From RZYY01 sp036794825 (GTDB lineage Bacteria; Bacteroidota; Bacteroidia; Bacteroidales; 4484-276): a stretch of DNA of 34,203 nucleotides. Each line of letters begins with the position of its first letter. Position 1 is the first letter of the stretch. The stretch covers positions 1 to 34,203 of the forward strand of contig DAIRGA010000041.1 in assembly GCA_036794825.1 (NCBI GenBank), given 5' to 3'. The position numbers and the translations under genes were made by a program. Positions 17,468 through 24,471 of this stretch are shown here, one piece after another. Below the pieces are notes generated by a model. That model saw nothing but the letters and a program-made list of their open reading frames with translations, made no database searches and had not been told where the DNA came from.

Positions 17468-18007
17468 ATGGAAAGTCAAGAGTCTGAAATCAAAGCGATT
17501 GCAACACAACCTGCATGGTACGTGATTTACACGGCGCCAAGAGCAGAAAAAAAAGTGTATCAGCGCTTTCTCGAGGATGAAATTGAATGCTATTTTCCGA
17601 CCTATGTAACTGTAAGACAATGGAGCGACAGGAAAAAGAATGTTGAAGTACCGCTTTTCAGCTCGTACATTTTTGTGAAGATTTCGGAGTTTGAAATGTC
17701 TAAAGTGCTAAAAGTAGCCGGGGTAGTAAGGTTTGTTTACTACCTCAAGCGCCCTGCAACGGTGAGAGAGATTGAGATCGAAAGAATCAGAACCTTTCTC
17801 AGGAAAACCGAGGGCTACCGCATCACAGTTACCAAAGGTGACGAGGTGCAGATAGCTTCCGGTGTAATGCAGGGGGTGGATGGTGTGGTAATGAGAGTAT
17901 CGAAAAACAAGGTAGTTATCCGCATTGAGCAGTTGGGTATTTCGGTTACAGCCACTGTTCCGAGAGGTCAGTTACAAAAGCGTTCCGGTAGCATAAAGAA
18001 TAAATAG
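17468..18007 (+). CDS. NusG-like transcription antiterminator, UpxY/LoaP type
   Basis: A 179-residue NusG paralogue. An N-terminal NGN domain (about 14-112; starts WYVIYTAPRAEKKV, contains PLFSSYIFV) binds RNA polymerase. A C-terminal KOW domain (about 118-166; GDEVQIASGVMQGVDGVV) follows a short linker. In Bacteroides such paralogues (UpxY) head capsular polysaccharide operons and stop premature termination in that operon only. Housekeeping nusG would sit beside secE and ribosomal protein genes, which are absent here. The gene is 6 bp upstream of the permease and followed by the sulfate-activation genes, so its likely target is this operon or a linked polysaccharide locus. Confidence 0.8.
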   Translation: MESQESEIKAIATQPAWYVIYTAPRAEKKVYQRFLEDEIECYFPTYVTVRQWSDRKKNVEVPLFSSYIFVKISEFEMSKVLKVAGVVRFVYYLKRPATVREIEIERIRTFLRKTEGYRITVTKGDEVQIASGVMQGVDGVVMRVSKNKVVIRIEQLGISVTATVPRGQLQKRSGSIKNK

Positions 18008-18013
18008 AATAAT

Positions 18014-19834
18014 ATGCTGAGTTACGATGGTATAGTTGTTTTGGTAGTGATCGCCTTTATCATTATTTCGCTTTACAGCGACCTGGTTGGGCCTGCCTTT
18101 ACATTTATCATAGGTGTGCTTGTACTGGGAATAATGGGTGTGCTGACGCCGAACGAAATATTGAGTGGCTTTGCCAACGAGCAGATCATGGTGATTGTAT
18201 TGTTGCTGCTCATTGGTCAGATGATAAGAAACACGGGAGTGCTGGAGGGCGCCCTGAACTGGGTTTACAAATCGAGCAACAGTTATAAAAGCTTTTTAGC
18301 ACGGGTTTACCTGAGCATTTCGATTTTATCCTCCATGCTTAATAATACACCGCTGGTTGCATTGATGATGCCTTACATAAATTCTTGGAGTAAACGCAAT
18401 AAGGTAAATCCTTCAAAATTGCTAATTCCGCTTTCTTATGCTGCGATCCTTGGCGGCAGCACCACGCTGATCGGAACTTCAACCAACCTGATTGTCAATG
18501 GCCTGATTCAGTCTCAGGCAGTTATCCCCGAATTCAAGCCTTTTCACCTTTTCGATTTTGCTTATGTAGGAGTACCAATGGTGATAATCGGTTTTTTTTA
18601 CATTTATTTTTTCACCGATAAATTGCTTCCTGACAGGCAGGATGTTTACAAGGATTTTGTGCAGAATACCCGCAGTTACCTGGTACAAACCCGCATCCGT
18701 GCCAACTCAGCTCTTGCCGGGATGACCGTCCAGGAGGCAAGTCTCCGCAATTTGAAAGGATTGTTCCTTGCTGAGATTATCCGGGGTTGCAACCAGATAC
18801 GTCCGGTAAGCCCTCACGAGGTTTTGCAACCTGATGATATTCTGGTTTTTGCCGGCGAAACGAATACCATCACGGAACTGGTGAATTCCAACACCGGGCT
18901 TGAACTGGCAGAAATTGGCATGTTCAGCAGGAAATCCTACATTGAGGCCGTTGAGATTGTGATATCCTACAATTCGTCCATGGTTGGCCAGACCGTTAAA
19001 GAGTCCATGTTCAGGAGCAAGTACGATGCTGCCATCATCGCAATGCACCGCAACGGAGAGAGGTTGTCGGGAAAAATCGGTTCCACAAAGCTGAAGCCCG
19101 GCGATGTGTTGCTTATCATCACCGGAAGCGACTTTAATAACCTGAGCAATAACACGCAGGATTTTTACCTGATATCGAGGGTAAAAGATTTTCGCAAACC
19201 TAAGACCTACGAACCATTTCTTATCATTGGCGGGCTGATTGTTGCCATAATCCTGTCAGGTTTTAATCTCGTGCCGCTCTTTACCTCTCTTGCCATCCTT
19301 GTCACTGTCGCCCTTTTGTTAAAGCTGATGAATCCAAAAGATCTCATTAAAAGCGTTGATTTCAACCTTGCCGTAATGCTTGCCATGTCGCTCGCATTAG
19401 GCCAGGCGATGATCAAATCGGGAGTAGCCGAACACATCGGTGGCGCTTTTATCAACCTGCTGTTACCTTTAGGATCACTCACACTGTTGTTTGGAATTTT
19501 CGTTCTGGCGGTCCTGCTTACCAGTTTCATTACCAATGCAGCGGTAGTGGCGGTACTTTTCCCGATTGTGCTGAGTATTGCCGCCAAGCTGGGAATTAAT
19601 CCGTTCCCTCTTGTGATGGTAATGACTTTTGGTGCTGCGGCCAGTTTCATGACACCGGTTGGTTACCAAACCAACCTGATGGTTTACGGACCCGGAGGCT
19701 ACACTTTTGGCGATTTTATGCGAATCGGCCTCCCGCTCACCATCATTTACATGATTGTTGCCGTGCTGATAATGTACTTTATGTTTTTCTTCCAGTTTGA
19801 CGGATTGCCTTACATTTACCCGGGTTTGAGATAA
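18014..19834 (+). CDS. SLC13-family anion permease with two RCK_C (TrkA-C) domains, probable sulfate transporter
   Basis: A 606-residue inner-membrane transporter. Hydrophobic segments fill residues 1-205 and about 395-600. Between them lie two RCK_C domains (about 220-290 and 302-374), each ending in a PxDIL/KPGDVL-like turn. The substrate loop GGSTTLIGTSTNLIVNG (about 150-166) and the second-half motif GAAASFMTPVGYQTNLMV are the paired repeats of the SLC13/DASS fold. This architecture is found in sodium/sulfate permeases of the SAC1/SLT type. The ATG is 6 bp after the NusG-like stop, and cysC follows after 49 bp. The neighbouring ATP sulfurylase and APS kinase genes favour sulfate over dicarboxylates, but this is context, not sequence proof. 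Confidence 0.8.
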   Translation: MLSYDGIVVLVVIAFIIISLYSDLVGPAFTFIIGVLVLGIMGVLTPNEILSGFANEQIMVIVLLLLIGQMIRNTGVLEGALNWVYKSSNSYKSFLARVYLSISILSSMLNNTPLVALMMPYINSWSKRNKVNPSKLLIPLSYAAILGGSTTLIGTSTNLIVNGLIQSQAVIPEFKPFHLFDFAYVGVPMVIIGFFYIYFFTDKLLPDRQDVYKDFVQNTRSYLVQTRIRANSALAGMTVQEASLRNLKGLFLAEIIRGCNQIRPVSPHEVLQPDDILVFAGETNTITELVNSNTGLELAEIGMFSRKSYIEAVEIVISYNSSMVGQTVKESMFRSKYDAAIIAMHRNGERLSGKIGSTKLKPGDVLLIITGSDFNNLSNNTQDFYLISRVKDFRKPKTYEPFLIIGGLIVAIILSGFNLVPLFTSLAILVTVALLLKLMNPKDLIKSVDFNLAVMLAMSLALGQAMIKSGVAEHIGGAFINLLLPLGSLTLLFGIFVLAVLLTSFITNAAVVAVLFPIVLSIAAKLGINPFPLVMVMTFGAAASFMTPVGYQTNLMVYGPGGYTFGDFMRIGLPLTIIYMIVAVLIMYFMFFFQFDGLPYIYPGLR

Positions 19835-19883
19835 AAATTACTCATGTTAATCATCAATTAACCTAACAGATCAAGCAATTAAA

Positions 19884-20489
19884 ATGCAGCAAAGCGATAT
19901 ATATCCTGTATTTGACAAAATTCTCCGGAGAGAAGACAAAGAACGGTTGCTCCGGCAAAACTCAAAAGTAGTCTGGTTCACCGGACTATCAGGATCGGGG
20001 AAAACAACCCTTGCCCGGGAGCTTGAAATTCGGCTCAACCGAAACGGTTACCTCACCCAAATCCTTGATGGCGACAATATCCGTAGCGGTATCAACAGCA
20101 ACCTTAGTTTTACCGAGACCGACCGGAAAGAAAATATCCGAAGAATTGCCGAAGTGACCAAGTTACTGATAAACAGCGGTGTAATAACCATCAACGCCTT
20201 CATCAGCCCAACCCATGAAATCCGCCGGATGGCAATGAACATCATAGGGAAAGAAAATTTTATTGAAGTCTATGTCAGCACACCTTTTGAGGTTTGTGAG
20301 CAAAGAGATACTAAAGGGCTTTACAAAAAAGCACGGGAGGGGAAAATCATCAATTTTACAGGACTGGATTCGCCCTTTGAACCACCAGAGTATCCAGCCG
20401 TTGAAGTGGACACTACTCACTCTACATTAAATGATTCTGTCGAAAAAATTTTAAAAGTCGTATTACCAAAAATAACTTATTGGGTATGA
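19884..20489 (+). CDS. cysC: Adenylylsulfate (APS) kinase
   Basis: A 201-residue cytoplasmic kinase that phosphorylates APS to PAPS using ATP. The Walker A loop GLSGSGKTT is intact at 34-42, and DGDNIRSGIN, which holds the APS-binding site, begins at D62. The family signature CEQRDTKGLYKKA and FTGLDSPFEPP follow in order. Length is normal. The TGA stop overlaps the ATG of cysD (ATGA), which implies translational coupling. As the APS-kinase domain on CysN downstream is degenerate, this gene is probably the only source of PAPS in the cluster. Confidence 0.95.
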   Translation: MQQSDIYPVFDKILRREDKERLLRQNSKVVWFTGLSGSGKTTLARELEIRLNRNGYLTQILDGDNIRSGINSNLSFTETDRKENIRRIAEVTKLLINSGVITINAFISPTHEIRRMAMNIIGKENFIEVYVSTPFEVCEQRDTKGLYKKAREGKIINFTGLDSPFEPPEYPAVEVDTTHSTLNDSVEKILKVVLPKITYWV

Positions 20490-21394
20490 AAGGATACAAC
20501 CTGACCAACCTCCAGGAACTGGAAGCCGAGGCCATTCACATCATACGCGAAGTGGCCGCCGAATTTGAAAACCCTGTAATGCTCTATTCCATCGGGAAAG
20601 ACTCGTCGGTGATGGTTCGCCTCGCCGAGAAAGCCTTCTATCCCGGCAAAGTTCCCTTCCCGCTGATGCATATTGATTCAAAATGGAAGTTCCGTGAGAT
20701 GGTGGAGTTCAGAGACAACTACGCCAGAGAAAAAGGATGGGATCTGATAGTGCATTCTAATAAGGAGGGCTTCGAGAGCGGCGTTGGCCCCTTCACTCAT
20801 GGCAGCAAGGTGCACACCGACATCATGAAAACGCAGGCACTTCTCGAAGGCCTCACCAAATATGGTTTTGATGCTGCTTTTGGCGGCGCCAGGCGCGATG
20901 AAGAAAAATCGAGAGCAAAAGAAAGGATTTTCTCGTTTCGCGATCGGTTCCACCAATGGGACCCGAAAAATCAGCGGCCTGAGCTCTGGAACATCTACAA
21001 TGCCCGCATTCATAAAGGAGAATCAATCAGGGTTTTTCCGCTCTCCAACTGGACCGAACTCGACATCTGGCAGTACATCAGGCTCGAAAACATTCCCATT
21101 GTGCCGCTTTACTACGCCAAGGAACGCCCGATAGTCGAATACAACGGCGCAATGATAATGGTTGACGACGACCGGATGCCACCCGAACTGGCCAAAACCG
21201 CAGTGATGAAAATGGTCAGGTTCCGCACCCTCGGCTGCTATCCGCTCACCGGCGCCATCGAATCCGAAGCCGACACCATCGAAAAAATCGTTGAAGAGAT
21301 GATGACCGCTACCAAATCAGAAAGAACCACCCGCGTCATAGATTTCGACCAGGACGGCAGCATGGAGCAGAAGAAGAGGGAAGGGTATTTTTAA
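20486..21394 (+). CDS. cysD: Sulfate adenylyltransferase subunit 2 (ATP sulfurylase small subunit)
   Basis: A 302-residue ATP-pyrophosphatase-fold protein that, with CysN, makes APS from sulfate and ATP. The PP-loop is SIGKDSS (35-41); FGGARRDEEKSRAKER and LGCYPLTGA are typical of CysD. I chose the ATG at 20486 because it overlaps the cysC stop as ATGA and gives the canonical start; a TTG two codons earlier is possible but less likely. The partner cysN normally follows directly. Here it is over 1 kb away, beyond a four-helix-bundle gene and a repeat array. Confidence 0.95.
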   Translation: MKGYNLTNLQELEAEAIHIIREVAAEFENPVMLYSIGKDSSVMVRLAEKAFYPGKVPFPLMHIDSKWKFREMVEFRDNYAREKGWDLIVHSNKEGFESGVGPFTHGSKVHTDIMKTQALLEGLTKYGFDAAFGGARRDEEKSRAKERIFSFRDRFHQWDPKNQRPELWNIYNARIHKGESIRVFPLSNWTELDIWQYIRLENIPIVPLYYAKERPIVEYNGAMIMVDDDRMPPELAKTAVMKMVRFRTLGCYPLTGAIESEADTIEKIVEEMMTATKSERTTRVIDFDQDGSMEQKKREGYF

Positions 21395-21482
21395 AAATCC
21401 AAATTTCAAAAGTCAAAAATCAAATAAATTTCAATTTACAAATCTTTAAAATTCAAAACTTTAGATCGTTAGAGCAAAAGTC

Positions 21483-21851
21483 ATGGAAAACAGTGAAGCG
21501 AAAAAACCGGTTTATGATCTCGAAGAACGCACTTTTCAATTTGCAAAATCGGTTCGACTATTTATTAAATCACTTCCAAAGACCACCGCGAATAATGAAG
21601 ATGCAAAACAGGTAGTTAAAGCCTCGGGATCAACTGGCGCAAATTATATCGAAGCCAATGAGGCCTTGAGTAAAAAAGACTTTTTGATGAGGGTTAAGAT
21701 TAGCCGAAAAGAGGTAAAAGAATCGGCCTACTGGCTCAGACTAATTGATGAAACCAACAATTTGGAAAATCAAAGTGAACTCAAAGGGTTAATTTCAGAG
21801 GCAATTGAACTAAAGAGAATCTTTTCAGCAATAATTGAGAAATCAAAATGA
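21483..21851 (+). CDS. Four-helix-bundle protein (23S rRNA intervening-sequence protein family)
   Basis: A 122-residue, largely helical, charged protein. The order LEERTFQFAKSVRLF, then ASGSTGANYIEAN, then KISRKEVKESAYWLRL identifies the four-helix-bundle family first noted in open reading frames within 23S rRNA intervening sequences. Its biochemical role is unknown; members form pentameric helical bundles and are scattered through Bacteroidota genomes. It sits between cysD (88 bp upstream) and cysN, with an A/T-rich leader of AAATC/TTCAAA-type words (about 21395-21470) before it and a 166-bp tandem repeat after it. That suggests it came in as a unit. No link to sulfate metabolism is known. 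Confidence 0.85.
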   Translation: MENSEAKKPVYDLEERTFQFAKSVRLFIKSLPKTTANNEDAKQVVKASGSTGANYIEANEALSKKDFLMRVKISRKEVKESAYWLRLIDETNNLENQSELKGLISEAIELKRIFSAIIEKSK

Positions 21852-21944
21852 CCAATCTGAACTTTGTTAAATGTGCTTACTTAACTTTTCTTGTGCATCA
21901 CAACCGCTCTATCTTAACTCATTAGAATCGTAAGCTAATTCAAT

Positions 21945-22430
21945 TCAATTATTACAAAATCAATTCAAGCTAATGATATTCAAAATAGTAACTATGATTC
22001 TTAAAAGCAAAATGTTAATTCTTGCAATACGTTTTTGGCATTGAGATTTAAACTCTTGGATTTGTTTGTTTTTTGTTTTTTGAAAATTGTCATTTAAGCC
22101 AAAACTCTCTTCAATTATTAAAAAATTTTTCCAAGCTAATGATATCCAAAATAGTAACTATGATTCTTAAAAGCAAAATGTTAATCTTGCGATACGTTTT
22201 TGGCATTGAGATTTAAACTTTTTGGATTTGTTTGTTTTTTGTTTTTTGAAAATTTTCATTTAAGCCAAAACTCTCTTCAATTATTAAAAAATTTTTCCAA
22301 GCTAATGATATCCAAAATAGTAACTATGATTCTTAAAAGCAAAATGTTAATCTTGCGATACGTTTTTGGCATTGAGATTTAAACTTTTTGGATTTGTTTG
22401 TTTTTTGTTTTTTGAAAATTGTCATTTAAT
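21945..22430. repeat. AT-rich tandem repeat, 166-bp unit, about 2.9 copies
   Basis: AAGCTAATGATA recurs at 21967, 22133 and 22299, exactly 166 bases apart, and the whole units are near identical. Each contains AGTAACTATGATTCTTAAAA, then GTTTTTGGCATTGAGATTTA, then a T-rich tract (TTTGTTTGTTTTTTG) ending in AAAATTGTCATTTAA. The first copy is the most diverged and fades upstream into TCAATTATTACAAAAT. The array ends 9 bases before the cysN ATG, so the cysN leader consists of repeat sequence. 21852-21944 holds nothing recognisable. Confidence 0.9.
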
Positions 22431-22438
22431 TACACACG

Positions 22439-24343
22439 ATGGACATAAACGCATTTCTCAACCAGGATCAACAAAAGGACTTACTCCGGCTGCTTACTGC
22501 CGGATCGGTGGACGACGGAAAGAGCACGCTGATTGGCAGGCTGCTTTTCGATAGTAAAAAATTGTATGAAGACCACCTGCAGGCGCTCGAGCGCGACAGC
22601 AAGCGCGTGGGGCATGCCGGCGAAGGCATTGACTATGCTTTGCTCCTCGACGGGCTGAAAGCTGAACGCGAACAAGGCATCACCATTGATGTCGCTTACC
22701 GTTACTTTTCGACCAACAAACGGAAATTCATCATCGCCGACACGCCCGGACACGAGCAATACACCCGTAACATGGTCACAGGTGCATCCACAGCCAACCT
22801 CGCCATCATCCTTATTGACGCACGCAAGGGAGTCATCACCCAGACCAAACGGCATACCTTTATTGTCTCGCTGCTGGGAATCAGGCACGTAGTTCTTGCA
22901 GTGAACAAGATGGACCTGATGGATTACAGCCAGGAGGTTTTCGAAAACATCTGCAACGATTACAAGAGGTTCATCACCGACCTGGATATTCCGGATGTCA
23001 ATTTTATCCCGCTTTCGGCGATCAACGGGGATAATGTGGTGGATATCAGCGACAAGATGCCCTGGTACCACGGGCAGAGCCTTCTCGAATTCCTGGAGGG
23101 TGTGCACGTAAGCAGCGACCACAACTTCAGCGATCTGCGCTTTCCGGTGCAGTATGTATTGAGACCGTCGCTGCATTTCAGGGGTTTTGCGGCAAGGGTG
23201 GCTTCCGGGGTAATCCGGACCGGCGATACCATTAAAGTTTTACCATCCGGACAACAAAGTGTCGTTACCTCCATCATCACCAGCGAAGGCGAGAGCGACC
23301 ACGCATTTCCACCACAGTCGGTGACTATCACACTGAAAGATGAGATTGACATTTCGCGCGGCGACATGATCGTTCACCCCGACAACCTGCCTATGGTTGA
23401 ACGTCATTTTGAGGCTATGCTAGTCTGGATGAACGAGAATCCCATGAAGCCTGAAACACATTACTACATCAAGCTGAACGCCAATAACACGAAAGCAAGG
23501 ATTGATACAATCCGTTATCGTATTGATGTGAACACACTCGAGAAATCAAGTATCGAACGGTTCGAACTTAACGACATCGGAAGAGTAGTGATGACCACCA
23601 ACAAACCAGTCTTCTTCGATCGTTACAAGCGAAACCACAGCACAGGATCATTTGTGCTGATCGACCCCATGACCAACAACACCTGCGCCGTGGGAATGAT
23701 TATTGACGACCTGAAAGGAAAGGGAACCTTTTCGAGGATCAGCGACATGGATCGAAACAAAATAGAGCGCGGCGAATGTCTGGTTCCGGTAGATCAGCGT
23801 GAAAAGTTTTACGATCAAAAAGGTATAACCCTCTGGATAACAGGCCTTCATGGCTCAGGAAAAAACCTGCTGGGCTACCTGCTCGAAAAACGCCTTTTCG
23901 ACGAAGGCGCAACGGTTGTCCTTCTTGACGGAAGCACAGTTCGATCGGGTCTTTCACGCGAGCTGGATCATTCACAATCCGATCGTGCTGAACATTTGCG
24001 CAGAGTGGCGCATGTGGCCAGAATCCTTAACGACCAGGGCATCATGGTGATTTGTTCGTTTATCTCTCCTGATGAAAGCATCCGTCTGCAGGTAGCCGAA
24101 ATAATTGGAAAAGAACGGTTTACGCTGATTTACATGGATGCTGACCTTGAGTACAGCAGGAATTTCAGACCGGAACTTTATCTGAAAGCAGATGCCGGGC
24201 TGATTTCCAATATTCCGGGTTATGACACCAGGTATGAAATTCCGTTGCAACCTGATTTTATCTTCAAACCCACTGCAATGGAGGCCAACTGCGATACTAT
24301 CCTCGATTATTTGAGAGAAAACGGAATCTTCCCGCTCAAGTAA
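22439..24343 (+). CDS. cysN: Sulfate adenylyltransferase subunit 1 with degenerate C-terminal APS-kinase-like domain
   Basis: A 634-residue CysN/CysC-type fusion. The GTPase domain is complete: GSVDDGKST (22-30), DTPGH (101-105), NKMD (156-159). It couples GTP hydrolysis to APS synthesis by CysD; EF-Tu-like beta-barrel domains fill about 235-440. The C-terminal region (about 455-634) aligns with APS kinase but key positions are changed. The P-loop reads GLHGSGKN (469-476), with N476 where Ser or Thr binds magnesium. DGDNVR has become DGSTVR (497-502), and the CxxRDxKGLYxKA signature is eroded to RNFRPELYLKADAG. The domain is therefore probably inactive as a kinase, perhaps structural or regulatory. 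The start at 22439 is supported by the family N-terminus. It is separated from cysD by about 1 kb. Confidence 0.93.
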   Translation: MDINAFLNQDQQKDLLRLLTAGSVDDGKSTLIGRLLFDSKKLYEDHLQALERDSKRVGHAGEGIDYALLLDGLKAEREQGITIDVAYRYFSTNKRKFIIADTPGHEQYTRNMVTGASTANLAIILIDARKGVITQTKRHTFIVSLLGIRHVVLAVNKMDLMDYSQEVFENICNDYKRFITDLDIPDVNFIPLSAINGDNVVDISDKMPWYHGQSLLEFLEGVHVSSDHNFSDLRFPVQYVLRPSLHFRGFAARVASGVIRTGDTIKVLPSGQQSVVTSIITSEGESDHAFPPQSVTITLKDEIDISRGDMIVHPDNLPMVERHFEAMLVWMNENPMKPETHYYIKLNANNTKARIDTIRYRIDVNTLEKSSIERFELNDIGRVVMTTNKPVFFDRYKRNHSTGSFVLIDPMTNNTCAVGMIIDDLKGKGTFSRISDMDRNKIERGECLVPVDQREKFYDQKGITLWITGLHGSGKNLLGYLLEKRLFDEGATVVLLDGSTVRSGLSRELDHSQSDRAEHLRRVAHVARILNDQGIMVICSFISPDESIRLQVAEIIGKERFTLIYMDADLEYSRNFRPELYLKADAGLISNIPGYDTRYEIPLQPDFIFKPTAMEANCDTILDYLRENGIFPLK

Positions 24344-24432
24344 AAGTCATCACGCCCTTTTACCGGTCAAGTCCTTGTATCACTCACGGCGCCATTGTCT
24401 GTGGTTGGAAAGCGCATCACAATTGAAAAAGT

Positions 24433-24440
24433 TAATTTTG
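24433..24440 (+). promoter_or_regulatory. Candidate -7 element for the antiporter gene
   Basis: TAATTTTG matches TAnnTTTG and is followed by CC, as in other candidates here. It lies 31 bases before the ATG at 24472. No well-spaced -33 TTTG is present; the nearest TTG upstream (24405-24407) is 25 bases away. It suggests the antiporter starts a new transcription unit after cysN. Confidence 0.4.
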
Positions 24441-24471
24441 CCAGGATAATCCAAAAATCAGAACGATTCTT

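Noticed and set aside
20480..20485. TTG start for cysD two codons before the ATG
   Set aside because: The ATG at 20486 overlaps the cysC stop as ATGA, the usual coupled arrangement, and gives the typical CysD N-terminus.
21945..22430. CRISPR array or replication origin iterons
   Set aside because: The whole 166-bp unit is conserved, including what would be spacers, and no replication initiator gene is near. The AT-rich minisatellite reading fits better.
22200..22554. Two short plus-strand ORFs that begin with the same peptide
   Set aside because: Both are translations of successive 166-bp repeat units; the second runs into cysN out of frame.
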